Positions 10,525-18,666 of a stretch of DNA of 64,000 nucleotides are shown piece after piece. The notes under the pieces are model-generated. The model was not told the origin of the DNA, searched no databases, and saw only the letters and a list, made by a program, of their open reading frames with translations. Numbering within the stretch: position 1 is the first letter of the stretch; every line of letters begins with the position of its first letter. The stretch is taken from positions 1,364,001 to 1,428,000 of the forward strand of contig NZ_VFMS01000001.1 in assembly GCF_006715165.1 (NCBI RefSeq). The letters are read 5' to 3'. This stretch comes from Arthrobacter sp. SLBN-122. GTDB lineage: Bacteria; Actinomycetota; Actinomycetes; Actinomycetales; Micrococcaceae. Both the position numbers and the translations under genes were made by a program.

Positions 10525-11192
10525 CCCGGGCAGTTTTTGAAGCTGTCCTCGCTGAGCTGTCGGCGCTTGAGGACCCACATGTGCGCGGGGCCAATCAAAA
10601 GCGCGGGGATGACCACGGCGTCAACCTCGCCCGGCTGCGGGAGATCGCCAGGCGTTTGAAGACCCAGCAGGACCTCGCCCTGGATCTTTGGGCTGCCGGT
10701 GACACGGCCGCCCGGCTGCTGGCAGTGTTGATCTGCCGCCCGAAAGACTTTGGTCCGGACGAACTCGACACCATGCTCCGCGAGTCGGGCGCACCCAAAC
10801 TGCAGGACTGGCTGGTGAACTACGTGGTCAAAAAGACTCCTCACGCCGAGGCACTGCGGCTCGCCTGGATGGCTGATCCCGACGAACGGGTGGCAAGTGC
10901 CGGGTGGGAGCTGACCGCCGACCGGGTGGCCAGGAAACCCGATGGACTGGATCTGCCGGGCCTCCTGGACACCATTGAAGCGCAGATGAAGGACGCTCCG
11001 GGCCGGCTGCAGTGGTCAATGAACACCACCCTCGCACGGATTGGCATTGGACACGCTGATCTCCGGGTCCGGGCCCTGGACATCGGCGAGCGCCTGGGCG
11101 TCCTGAAGTACTACCCCACGCCGCCCAATTGCACGTCGCCGTACGCGCCTGCATGGATCAACGAGATGGTCAGCCGGCAGCAGCGGGCTTGA
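10521..11192 (+). CDS. DNA alkylation repair-like HEAT protein
   Basis: This 223-residue all-helical protein resembles the AlkD/AlkC HEAT-repeat glycosylase family, which removes N3- and N7-alkyl purines. Paired helices such as ARRLLAVLICRPKDF, LQDWLVNYVVKKTPHAE and RVASAGWELTADRVA look like consecutive HEAT units. Whether it keeps the catalytic Asp/Trp/Arg set of AlkD cannot be told safely by eye. It overlaps the GNAT gene by 4 nt. Other actinobacterial copies are simply called DNA alkylation repair protein. Confidence 0.75.
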   Translation: MTRAVFEAVLAELSALEDPHVRGANQKRGDDHGVNLARLREIARRLKTQQDLALDLWAAGDTAARLLAVLICRPKDFGPDELDTMLRESGAPKLQDWLVNYVVKKTPHAEALRLAWMADPDERVASAGWELTADRVARKPDGLDLPGLLDTIEAQMKDAPGRLQWSMNTTLARIGIGHADLRVRALDIGERLGVLKYYPTPPNCTSPYAPAWINEMVSRQQRA

Positions 11193-11235
11193 CCGGCAGT
11201 ACACCCGAGCCGGGACGTGACGGGCTGGCGGGTGG

Positions 11236-11352
11236 CTACTTCCGCCGCCAGTATTTGCCCCAGTCGACTTCCATGGCCCACAGCGCCAGAAGCAGCGCGT
11301 CCATGGTCATCAGCCCTGCCAAAAGGTACGCCCAACCCGCCAAAGCACCCAC
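11236..11352 (-). CDS. Possible small membrane protein, 38 residues
   Basis: On the minus strand a GTG at 11352 is preceded by an AGGAG site 6 nt upstream and opens a 38-codon frame. The product begins VGALAGWAYLLAGL, is hydrophobic to about residue 27 and ends in a charged amphipathic tail (VDWGKYWRRK), a common layout for single-span actinobacterial small proteins. No other gene occupies this interval. The evidence is the ribosome site and composition only. Confidence 0.4.
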   Translation of the reverse strand: MGALAGWAYLLAGLMTMDALLLALWAMEVDWGKYWRRK

Positions 11353-11402
11353 TGCAATCTCCTGACTATCCCCAGCCAATCGATTGCTGCTAAGTGTGGC
11401 AC

Positions 11403-11684
11403 CTAGAGCGCCGGGACGGAATGCCCTCCACCCGCAGTTTTAAAAAGCACGCCCAACCTGTGGTGTGCCTCGGTCTCCAGCTTGAGCCGGCGGGTCAGTT
11501 TCTCCACGTGCCGCGACATCTCCTCCCCCACCGGGAGCCGGTCCCCCGGCCAGCTGGACGCTTCCCGTGATTCCGCGAGCGCGTGCTCCAGTTCCCTGGA
11601 CGCTGCCCGCACTTTGCGTGAATGGAAGTAAAGGCGGAGCAATGCTTTCGCCTTGTCCGCACCGTTCCTTTTTACGTGTTCCAT
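11403..11684 (-). CDS. Hypothetical protein, 93 residues
   Basis: This is a basic, helical cytoplasmic protein that I do not recognise. Residues about 10-75 are mostly long charged helices (ALLRLYFHSRKVRAASRELEHALAE, then MSRHVEKLTRRLKLETEAHHRL), so a coiled-coil or helical hairpin is likely. I chose the internal ATG at 11684 because a GGGGAA site precedes it, while the frame further upstream has no ribosome site and a composition unlike protein. It is divergent from the partner-switching operon at 11947, but no functional link can be shown. Confidence 0.5.
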   Translation of the reverse strand: MEHVKRNGADKAKALLRLYFHSRKVRAASRELEHALAESREASSWPGDRLPVGEEMSRHVEKLTRRLKLETEAHHRLGVLFKTAGGGHSVPAL

Positions 11685-11946
11685 TGGCTTCCCCGCCTTC
11701 CGCAAGCCGTGCAGCCCCCAAGCGGCCGTCGTCGTACCGTCTCTTGTGGAAGCTGCTACGTTCCTTCGAGTGTGACCGGCGTTCCTCAACGTCCCGGCAA
11801 GCAGATGCCAAGATTTCCGCAAGATCTGCTGAGTGGCCATAAGGAGGGGCGGAAATGGACCCATACAACGGTGCTGTCAGCGAAGTCACGAAAGCCGTGG
11901 AGCGCACGACATGCCCTGTGCGCCTTAATACTGTAGAAGTAGAGCT

Positions 11947-13059
11947 ATGGTCTCTCCCCCTGAAATCCGCCGTGCCGTGGTCATTGAAGATGACCCGGAC
12001 ATCCGAGGGCTGCTGGTCCGCGTCCTGGTCAAGCAGGGCTTCGACGTCACCCAGGCCGGTGCAGGGTTGCCGGGCGTGGAGGAGGTCCGCCGCACCAAGC
12101 CGGACCTGGTGACTCTGGACCTGAACCTGCCGGACCTTGACGGGCTGGAGGTGTGCAAGCTCCTGCGGGAATTCTCTGACGCATTCATCGTGATGCTCAC
12201 CGCCCGTGCGGACGAACTCGACAAGCTGACCGGCCTGGACAACGGCGCCGACGAATACATCAGCAAACCGTTCAGCCCCCGGGAACTGCAGTCCCGCATC
12301 AATGCCCTGTTCCGGCGCCGTCCCTCGGCTGCAGCCGAATCCGCGGCCCGGGGCGAGCTGGAACGCGCCACCGAAGTGCAGCAAAGCCTCCTGCCCAAGG
12401 AAGATATCCGGGTTGACGGTTACGACGTCGCCGGCCTCTTCCGCCCGTCCCGCAGCGTGGGCGGGGACTTCTACGACTGGTACCAGACGCCCGACGGGCT
12501 GCACCTTACCTTTGCCGATGCCATGGGCAAGGGCATGGGCGCAGCGCTGATCGCGGCAACAGTCCGGGCAGTGATGCGCTCCACCGGCCTGCGGCAGGAC
12601 CTGGACGCCGGGTTCGCGGCCGCCAGCAAGGCGATCGCCGCGGACCTGGACTCCTCCAATTCCTTCGTCACCCTGTTCCACGCCCGCCTTGACGCGGCCT
12701 CCGGCAAGGTGAGCTATGTCGACGCCGGGCACGGCCTTGCGCTGCACGTCCAGCCAAGCGGCCCGGCAGACCGCCTCCCCTCGGCAGGACCGCCGGTTGG
12801 CGCCTGGCCGGGAACCCAGTGGCCGCAGGCGGACCTGGAACTCGCCCCCGGCGATTCGCTGGTGGTGGTCAGCGACGGAGTGCTGGATGTTTTCGGAACC
12901 GTGGAGGACTTCGCCGACGCGGTGCAGCAGGCAACCCAGTCCGCAGGTTCGGCGCAGGAAGCCAGCACCTCCATCCTTGGCCTCGCCCCCGCCGAGACGG
13001 CCGAAGACGATGTCACGGTGGTTGTGGTCCGGCGCCTGCCCCTGGAAGCCGCGGCGTGA
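11947..13059 (+). CDS. Response regulator with PP2C (RsbU-type) phosphatase output
   Basis: This 370-residue protein joins a receiver domain (residues 9-122; acidic pocket EDD 14-16, phospho-acceptor Asp58 in TLDLNLPD, Lys107 in ISKPF) to a short linker helix ending EVQQSLLP and a SpoIIE/PP2C phosphatase domain (about 150-365). Metal acids are visible in GGDFYDW (Asp174), FADAMGKGMGA (Asp191), VSDGVLD and the late EDDVTVVVV. Such proteins dephosphorylate a STAS anti-anti-sigma factor when the receiver is phosphorylated. The STAS and RsbW-like partners are encoded two and three genes downstream. No histidine kinase is adjacent. Its stop overlaps the next start by 4 nt (GTGA). Confidence 0.93.
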   Translation: MVSPPEIRRAVVIEDDPDIRGLLVRVLVKQGFDVTQAGAGLPGVEEVRRTKPDLVTLDLNLPDLDGLEVCKLLREFSDAFIVMLTARADELDKLTGLDNGADEYISKPFSPRELQSRINALFRRRPSAAAESAARGELERATEVQQSLLPKEDIRVDGYDVAGLFRPSRSVGGDFYDWYQTPDGLHLTFADAMGKGMGAALIAATVRAVMRSTGLRQDLDAGFAAASKAIAADLDSSNSFVTLFHARLDAASGKVSYVDAGHGLALHVQPSGPADRLPSAGPPVGAWPGTQWPQADLELAPGDSLVVVSDGVLDVFGTVEDFADAVQQATQSAGSAQEASTSILGLAPAETAEDDVTVVVVRRLPLEAAA

Positions 13060-15014
13060 CCCGTTTCTGGACCCGGTTGGTGGTTGTCCTCACCGTCCTG
13101 ACCGGCCTGAATTACATCGCGTGGCGCTGGATGGCGTCCCTGAACTGGGAGGCGTGGTGGATCGCCCTGCCCCTGGTGGTGGCGGAAACCTACAGCCTCA
13201 TCGACGTCATGCTCTTCGGCATGACCGTGTGGAAACTGAAGATCCGCAAGGGCGCTCCCGCGCCGCCGCACGATGCGACCGTGGACGTCTTCATCACCAC
13301 TTACAACGAAGACCTGGACATGGTCCTCACCACTGCGCTCGCGGCTCAGAAGATCCGGCACCCGCACAGCACCTGGATCCTGGACGACGGAGCCCGGCCC
13401 GAGCTCCAGGCCCTGGCTGAACAGCATGGCCTGGGCTACGTGACCCGCAGCGGGGACTGGACCAAGGACCTCCCCCGCCACGCCAAGGCCGGCAACCTGA
13501 ACAACGCCCTCATGGTCACCCACGGCGAGTTCCTGCTGATCCTGGACGCGGACCAGATCCCCGAGCCGGACATCCTGGAGAAAACGCTGGGCTACTTCAA
13601 CAACCGCCGGGTGGCCCTGGTCCAGACACCGCAGTACTTCAGCAACGTCCCCGCCGATGATCCGCTCGGCAGCCAGGCGCCGCTGTTCTACGGCCCCATT
13701 CAGCAGGGCAAGGACGGCTGGAACGCCGCCTTCTTCTGCGGTTCCAACGCCATCCTGCGCCGTGAGGCCCTGATGCAGCTGGGCCTGGTGGGGTACGTCA
13801 AGGAAACCGAGAAGAGCATCCGCCGCGCCCTGGCCGCCTCCCGTGCAGCCATCAAGCAGGCCCGCAAGTCAGCGGACGTGGACTCACCCCTGGTGGCGGA
13901 GGTCCTGGACGAGGTGGAGGCAGCCACCCGCGAAGCCCAGGAGGAAGTGGACGCCGGCAGGCCCCTCGGCGAGGTCACGTACCGGGTCCGCCGCCGGGTG
14001 GATGCCGCCGTGCAGACCCTGGTCCAGGCCGACGTCGCCGCACTGCAGGCGGACCTCGAAGAGATCGCCGCCATGGAACTGGCCCACGTGGGCGAGTCCG
14101 GCGTCCCGGTGGTGGCTGACGACGCCGTCCAGCGCATGTCCGCCCGCGACTGGTCCCCGCTGGGCGCCCTGGAATCCGTCCAAGCCGTCCTGGATGCCCT
14201 GACGGTGGAACGAAGCGACGAAGCCCAGCCGGTGATGCCGCTGGCCACCATCTCCGTCACCGAGGACATGGCCACCGCCATGCGCATGCACGCCATGGGC
14301 TGGGAGAGCGTCTACCACCACGAGATCCTGGCCTACGGCCTGGCGCCCGAGGACATCGCCACCATGCTCACCCAGCGCCTCCGCTGGGCGCAGGGCACCA
14401 TCCAGGTGCTGCTCCGCGAAAACCCTCTGGTCCAGAAGGGCCTCAAGCTGGGCCAGCGCCTGATGTACTTCGCCACCATGTGGACCTACCTCAGCGGGTT
14501 CGCGGCGGTCATCTACTTCGCGGCCCCCATCATCTACCTGCTGCTGGGCATCCTGCCGGTCAGCAGCCTGAGCTGGGACTTCTTCATCCGCTTCATCCCG
14601 TTCATGGTGGTCAACCAGCTGCTGTTCGCCGTGGCCGGCCGCGGCATCCCCACCTGGCGCGGGCAGCAGTACAGCCTGGCGCTGTTCCCCACCTGGATCA
14701 AGGCATGCACGACGGCGGCCCGCAACGTATGGTTCGGCCGTCCCCTTGGGTTTGCGGTCACCCCCAAGGCGCGCCAAAGCGGCGGACCCAGCTGGAGCCT
14801 CATCCGGCCCCAGATCGTGGTGTCCATCCTGCTGGCCGTGGCCGCCGCCGTCGGAATCATCCGCCTGGCCACGGGACTGGCGGAACCTCTGGGCACCCTG
14901 GTCAACGTTGTTTGGGTGGTCTTTGACCTGGTGGTCATGAGCATCCTGGTCCGCGCCGTGCTCTACAAGGGGTACGAACCGGCCGCAGAACCTGCAAACA
15001 GAGAGGAACCCTGA
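13056..15014 (+). CDS. Cellulose synthase-like family 2 glycosyltransferase with large insertion
   Basis: This 652-residue inner-membrane enzyme has two N-terminal helices, a cytoplasmic GT2 domain and a C-terminal membrane domain. Catalytic motifs follow the BcsA order: Asp110-Asp111-Gly112 (DDG), DADQ at 164-167, FFCGSN at 226-231, TED at 402-404 and QRLRW at 440-444. So it should polymerise and export a glycan from a nucleotide sugar. Between the FFCGSN region and TED, residues about 249-393 form an extra charged, helix-rich segment absent from standard BcsA. No PilZ domain, BcsB or cellulase gene is nearby. I take the GTG at 13056, which overlaps the phosphatase stop. The product glycan is unknown. 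Confidence 0.9.
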   Translation: MTRFWTRLVVVLTVLTGLNYIAWRWMASLNWEAWWIALPLVVAETYSLIDVMLFGMTVWKLKIRKGAPAPPHDATVDVFITTYNEDLDMVLTTALAAQKIRHPHSTWILDDGARPELQALAEQHGLGYVTRSGDWTKDLPRHAKAGNLNNALMVTHGEFLLILDADQIPEPDILEKTLGYFNNRRVALVQTPQYFSNVPADDPLGSQAPLFYGPIQQGKDGWNAAFFCGSNAILRREALMQLGLVGYVKETEKSIRRALAASRAAIKQARKSADVDSPLVAEVLDEVEAATREAQEEVDAGRPLGEVTYRVRRRVDAAVQTLVQADVAALQADLEEIAAMELAHVGESGVPVVADDAVQRMSARDWSPLGALESVQAVLDALTVERSDEAQPVMPLATISVTEDMATAMRMHAMGWESVYHHEILAYGLAPEDIATMLTQRLRWAQGTIQVLLRENPLVQKGLKLGQRLMYFATMWTYLSGFAAVIYFAAPIIYLLLGILPVSSLSWDFFIRFIPFMVVNQLLFAVAGRGIPTWRGQQYSLALFPTWIKACTTAARNVWFGRPLGFAVTPKARQSGGPSWSLIRPQIVVSILLAVAAAVGIIRLATGLAEPLGTLVNVVWVVFDLVVMSILVRAVLYKGYEPAAEPANREEP

Positions 15015-15346
15015 TGGAGTTCAGTTACGAGGTCAAAGATTCCTACGCCGAGGTCAAGGCGGACGGGCGGCTCAACATGGTCTCCGCGCCCAAGCTGCGC
15101 GAATTCGTTACGGACGTCATTGCCGGTGGCTCCAACCGGATCGTGGTGAACCTGGAAAGCACCGCCTTCATGGACTCCTCCGGGCTGGGCGCGCTGATCG
15201 GCTGCCTCAAGGCGGCCCGCCAGGCAGGCGGGGACCTCCGGATCGCCGCGGTGCAGCCACAGGTGAACATGGTCTTGAAGCTGACCAGCATGGACAAGGT
15301 CCTCACGGCCTACGCCACGGCTGAAGAGGCGTTCAGCAATGACTGA
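15014..15346 (+). CDS. STAS-domain anti-sigma factor antagonist
   Basis: This 110-residue protein is a single STAS domain like SpoIIAA/RsbV. The phosphorylation site is in FMDSSGLGAL; by alignment with SpoIIAA Ser58, Ser55 here is the acceptor. It should be phosphorylated by an RsbW-type kinase and dephosphorylated by a PP2C phosphatase, and both are encoded in the same operon. Its ATG overlaps the glycosyltransferase stop by one base and its end overlaps the next gene by 8 nt. No sigma factor gene is present, so its final partner may be encoded elsewhere or may be the glycosyltransferase. Confidence 0.92.
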   Translation: MEFSYEVKDSYAEVKADGRLNMVSAPKLREFVTDVIAGGSNRIVVNLESTAFMDSSGLGALIGCLKAARQAGGDLRIAAVQPQVNMVLKLTSMDKVLTAYATAEEAFSND

Positions 15347-15764
15347 GGTCCTGGCCTCGCGCAGCTTCCGGGGGCCCGCTGCCGAGGACGCCATTGAGTC
15401 GGTCCACAACGACCTGGACAGCCTCTGGCTGGACGTTCCGTTCGTCAATGACATGGACCAGATGACGTTTACGACGGCGGTCATTGAGTCCGCGTCCAAC
15501 ATCGTCCAGCACGCGCAGCCCGCCGGTGACCGGGAAGTGGAACTTGGGGTGGAGACCACCGTGCAGCCCGCACTGCTCCAGGCCCGGGTGAGCGCCTACT
15601 ACGCCAAGCCGCCGTTCGGCCCCATGGAGCCGGCCACGCCGGGCGACGACGCCGAGTCCGGACGGGGCCTGGCGCTGATCGAGGCGCTGGTCACCACGGT
15701 CACCTTCGAGCGCCAGGGCGCCACCAACACCTGGGTGTTGTCCAGGACGTCCTCCCAGGATTAG
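15339..15764 (+). CDS. RsbW-like ATP-binding anti-sigma/regulatory protein, degenerate G1 box
   Basis: This 141-residue GHKL-fold protein belongs to the HATPase_c_2 group. The N box is clear: Glu50 and Asn54 in VIESASNIVQHA. The ATP-lid end is recognisable as SGRGLALIEALV. The segment between them, where RsbW proteins carry the Asp-x-Gly motif that holds the adenine, reads VSAYYAKPPFGP and lacks both Asp and Gly. It may bind ATP poorly or act as a binding protein only. It is the last gene of the operon at 11947-15764 and overlaps the STAS gene by 8 nt, so it is the likely STAS partner. Confidence 0.85.
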   Translation: MTEVLASRSFRGPAAEDAIESVHNDLDSLWLDVPFVNDMDQMTFTTAVIESASNIVQHAQPAGDREVELGVETTVQPALLQARVSAYYAKPPFGPMEPATPGDDAESGRGLALIEALVTTVTFERQGATNTWVLSRTSSQD

Positions 15765-15826
15765 GACTCTCCCGGCTGGGGCTGGTGGTTGTTGAACCGA
15801 CATGACTGAAGCTGCGACGTCACCGC

Positions 15827-15893
15827 TTGACACCTCCCCGTGGCTGCTCTTGAATATTAACGTATGCTGAAATAACAGTTCCATGATGCGGAA
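15827..15893 (+). promoter_or_regulatory. Promoter and tandem operator upstream of uraD
   Basis: A perfect -35 TTGACA (15827-15832) and an 18-nt spaced -10 TGAATA (15851-15856) are followed directly by a weak operator copy (15857-15871, TTAACGTATGCTGAA) and a strong one (15879-15893, TTCCATGATGCGGAA). The strong copy matches 12 of 15 bases of the second hyi site. Offsets from the -35 start to the two sites are 30 and 52 nt here, and 30 and 51 nt at hyi. The shared layout argues for one repressor. Confidence 0.6.
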
Positions 15894-15991
15894 GCCCTGT
15901 TGATGGTGATCCATAAACGGGCGCCGGGCTCTCCGGCATCCGCATAGCCGTCACCATGGATGCCAGCATGACCATCGAGGAAGACGCCAGC

Positions 15992-16489
15992 ATGAAGCTT
16001 GCCGAATTCAACGCCGCCGGTTCCGCTGCGGCCCAGGCCACCCTCCGGCCCTGCATCGACGTCAGCCGCTGGGTGGAGGCGGTGGCGGCAGCACGGCCGT
16101 TCAGCAGCCGTAACCAGCTGCTGGAGTTCGCCGCCCAGGCAGCAAATCCCTTCACCCGCGCAGAGGTTGAAGCCGCCATGGCCCATCATCCCAGGATCGG
16201 GGAACGTCCGACGGCGGCCAGCACCGAAGCGTCCATGTCCCGTTCCGAGCAGGCCGGGGTGGACCCCGCGGATGCTGCGGCGGCCGAGGCCCTGGCCCGG
16301 GGGAACCGCGAGTATGAGGAGAAGTTCGGCCGGGTCTTCCTGATCCGGGCCGCCGGCCGCACCGCCCCGGAGATCCTGCGGGCCCTGAACCAGCGGCTCA
16401 CCAACTCCCCCGGCCAAGAAGACACCATCGTGGCCCAGCAGCTGCGCGAGATCGCCGTACTGCGGCTTGAAGGACTGATCAGCGAATGA
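15992..16489 (+). CDS. uraD: OHCU decarboxylase
   Basis: This 165-residue enzyme decarboxylates 2-oxo-4-hydroxy-4-carboxy-5-ureidoimidazoline to S-allantoin, the last step of urate breakdown. The active-site histidine is His66 in AHHPRIGE, and the later SRSEQ and REYEEKFGRVFLIRAAGR segments are family signatures. I chose the ATG at 15992, with a GAGGAAG site 8 nt upstream and a start that matches homologues; ATGs at 15956 and 15968 lack one. Its stop overlaps uraH by 4 nt. Its product, allantoin, is the substrate of allB at 5418. Confidence 0.93.
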   Translation: MKLAEFNAAGSAAAQATLRPCIDVSRWVEAVAAARPFSSRNQLLEFAAQAANPFTRAEVEAAMAHHPRIGERPTAASTEASMSRSEQAGVDPADAAAAEALARGNREYEEKFGRVFLIRAAGRTAPEILRALNQRLTNSPGQEDTIVAQQLREIAVLRLEGLISE

Positions 16490-16824
16490 GCGTTTCCCAC
16501 GTCACCACCCACATCCTTGACACCGGTGCCGGGCGCCCGGCGGCGGGGGTCGCCGTCGTCCTTTTGAAGAACGACGGCGGCACCTGGCAAGAGCTGGCGG
16601 CGTCCAGCACGGATGCGGACGGCCGGGCGAAGGACCTGGGGCCGGAGCAGCTGGAACCCGGGCACTACAAGCTGAACTTCGCCACGGGCAAGTACTACGC
16701 CGGACTGGGGACGGCAACGTTCTTCCCCGAGGTGGACCTGGTCTTCGAAGTCACCGGCCCCGAGCATTACCACGTGCCCCTGCTCCTGAGCCCGTTCGCC
16801 TACTCCACCTACCGCGGCAGCTAA
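16486..16824 (+). CDS. uraH: 5-hydroxyisourate hydrolase
   Basis: This 112-residue transthyretin-like protein hydrolyses 5-hydroxyisourate, the product of uricase, to OHCU, which UraD then takes. The N-terminal HVTTHILD carries the catalytic His and the C-terminus ends in the diagnostic YRGS tetrapeptide. The length fits a homotetrameric enzyme subunit. It is coupled to uraD through an ATGA overlap. No uricase gene is in the window. Confidence 0.96.
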   Translation: MSVSHVTTHILDTGAGRPAAGVAVVLLKNDGGTWQELAASSTDADGRAKDLGPEQLEPGHYKLNFATGKYYAGLGTATFFPEVDLVFEVTGPEHYHVPLLLSPFAYSTYRGS

Positions 16825-16904
16825 GCTCCAACTCGCGGGCCTCAGCATCAATCGCGTAACCCAATGTCAAGGCCGTCACAGTTCCCGGCATAGGATCAGG
16901 AAGT

Positions 16905-17714
16905 ATGGCTTCGAAGAGAGATCCTGAATCCGATATCGATGCCGACGGCGGCCAGTCCGGCGGGGTGCAGTCCGTGGAGCGCGCCCTGACGGTCCTGGAA
17001 ATCCTGGCCCGGGAGGGGCATGCCGGGGTGAGCGAGATCGCCGAGGAGATGGGGATCCATAAATCCACCGTGTCGCGGCTGATCGGGTCCCTGGTAAGCC
17101 GGGAGATGGTCCATCAGAACACGGAGCGCGGAAAGTACCAGCTCGGGTTTGGCATCCTGCGCCTGGCCAGCTCCATTCCCGGGCGGCTCAGCCTGGTCCA
17201 CGAGGCACGGCCCGTCCTGGAAAGCCTGGCGGAGGAATTCAAGGAAACCGTCAACCTCGCCGTCCTGCGTTCAAACTACGCGGTGAACGTGGACCAGGCC
17301 ATGGGCCCCTCCACGCTGGCCACCTACGACTGGGTGGGAAGCCTGACACCGCTGCACGCCACGTCCAGCGGAAAAGTCCTCCTGGCCGCCCTGGATGCCG
17401 GCGAAAGGGACCGCATCCTGAAGGAGGCCGGGCTGGGGGAACGCACTTCCCGGACCATCACCAGCCGCAAGGAACTCGACGCACAGCTGCTCGAGGTGGC
17501 TGCCAAGGGGTACGCCGTGGTGCGCGAGGAGTTCGAGATTGGCCTCAATGCAGTTGCGGTGCCCGTCTACAACCACCAGGGTGAGGTTCTTGGCGCCCTC
17601 AGCATCTCAGGCCCGGCCTTCCGCTTCGACCCCGAGCAGACTCCGGGCCTGCTGGAGAAGCTCAAGGAAGCCGGACTCAAGGTCAGTGCCAACATGGGCT
17701 ACACGCACCGCTGA
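16905..17714 (+). CDS. IclR-family regulator, candidate urate/allantoin/glyoxylate repressor
   Basis: This 269-residue protein has an N-terminal winged HTH (residues about 20-80, ALTVLEILAREGHAGVSEIA then KSTVSRLIGSLV) and a C-terminal IclR effector domain (about 95-265) with the ligand-loop segments HATSSGKVLL and EFEIGLNAVAVPV. In E. coli and Streptomyces, AllR proteins of this family repress allantoin and glyoxylate genes. It sits 80 nt behind uraH and is the only IclR protein here, so it is the best candidate to bind the operators at 438-473 and 15857-15893. No copy of that operator is visible before its own start, so autoregulation is not evident. Confidence 0.88.
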   Translation: MASKRDPESDIDADGGQSGGVQSVERALTVLEILAREGHAGVSEIAEEMGIHKSTVSRLIGSLVSREMVHQNTERGKYQLGFGILRLASSIPGRLSLVHEARPVLESLAEEFKETVNLAVLRSNYAVNVDQAMGPSTLATYDWVGSLTPLHATSSGKVLLAALDAGERDRILKEAGLGERTSRTITSRKELDAQLLEVAAKGYAVVREEFEIGLNAVAVPVYNHQGEVLGALSISGPAFRFDPEQTPGLLEKLKEAGLKVSANMGYTHR

Positions 17715-17733
17715 GGACGGACGCCGGCAGCGC

Positions 17734-18666
17734 TCAAAGATCCTCGTCGAGCCGGCTGGTGAGGATCCGGTTGGCGTTGACCTGCAGGATGTCGAGCGAC
17801 TCCTGGATCAGGGGTGAGGCGATGCTGCCCCTGCGCACCGCGGCCACAATGCGGCGCGTGGGTTTTGCCTTCCCGGTGATGCGCAGCCGAACCACATTTT
17901 CGGCACCGTGCAACGGTGCCAGCCGGGGCAACAGCCCGACGCCCAGCCCCGCACCGACGAATGCGATGTGGGTTTCCCATTCAACGGCCTCATGGGCAAT
18001 CCGCGGTGTCACCCCAACTGCCGTGAACGCCGCGGTGAAGAGCGAATGGTAAGTGGAACCGGCGGCCTCCGTAATCCATGGTTCCGACGCCAGCTCTTCA
18101 AGCGTCGCTGTTCCCCGTGAGGCCAAGGGATGGTCACCGGGAATGATCACGTCCAGCGGATCATCGAGCAGGACTTTCTGCTCGAAGCGCGGGTCATCCT
18201 CGCCATAACTGCCGGACTGCATGGCAACAATGACTGCAAGGTCGATTCGTTCCGCAACCAACAAGTCGAAGCAGCGGGCCGGATCAGCCTCCAGAACCTG
18301 TACCTCCAGCATGGGGCGTGTTGAGCGCAGAGTGGCGGCCAGCGGCGCGAGCAAGTGGGCGGCTGCAGAGGAGAATCCACCGAGGCCAAAGTGGGACTGC
18401 ACCTGGTCGCCGGCCTCCATGGCTGCGGCGCGCAGCCTCTCCCACTCGGCAATAAGGGGATCCGTGCCCGCCACGAGAAAACGTCCCGTGGCGGTAAGCC
18501 GCAAGCCCCGGCCGTCTTTCGTCAGCAGCTGCATTCCAAGCACGCGCTGGAGCTCCCGCAATTGAGCGGAGACGGCGGAGGCAGAGTAGCCGGTAAGTTC
18601 CGCGGTGGCGCCGATGGTGCCACAGCGGGCAAACACCCGGAGAGTGATGAGCCGCGGATCGATCAT
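17734..18666 (-). CDS. LysR-family transcriptional regulator
   Basis: This 310-residue protein has an N-terminal HTH (IDPRLITLRVFARCGTIGATA, then SASAVSAQLRELQRVLG) and a two-lobed periplasmic-binding-like effector domain (about 90-300). It is divergent from the betaine monooxygenase gene, with a 151-nt shared promoter region, so it probably controls betaine catabolism, with betaine or a product as ligand. Regulation by LysR differs from Pseudomonas, where the AraC-type GbdR has this role. The start at 18666 follows homologues; an in-frame ATG 15 nt upstream is possible. It is convergent with the IclR gene. Confidence 0.88.
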   Translation of the reverse strand: MIDPRLITLRVFARCGTIGATAELTGYSASAVSAQLRELQRVLGMQLLTKDGRGLRLTATGRFLVAGTDPLIAEWERLRAAAMEAGDQVQSHFGLGGFSSAAAHLLAPLAATLRSTRPMLEVQVLEADPARCFDLLVAERIDLAVIVAMQSGSYGEDDPRFEQKVLLDDPLDVIIPGDHPLASRGTATLEELASEPWITEAAGSTYHSLFTAAFTAVGVTPRIAHEAVEWETHIAFVGAGLGVGLLPRLAPLHGAENVVRLRITGKAKPTRRIVAAVRRGSIASPLIQESLDILQVNANRILTSRLDEDL

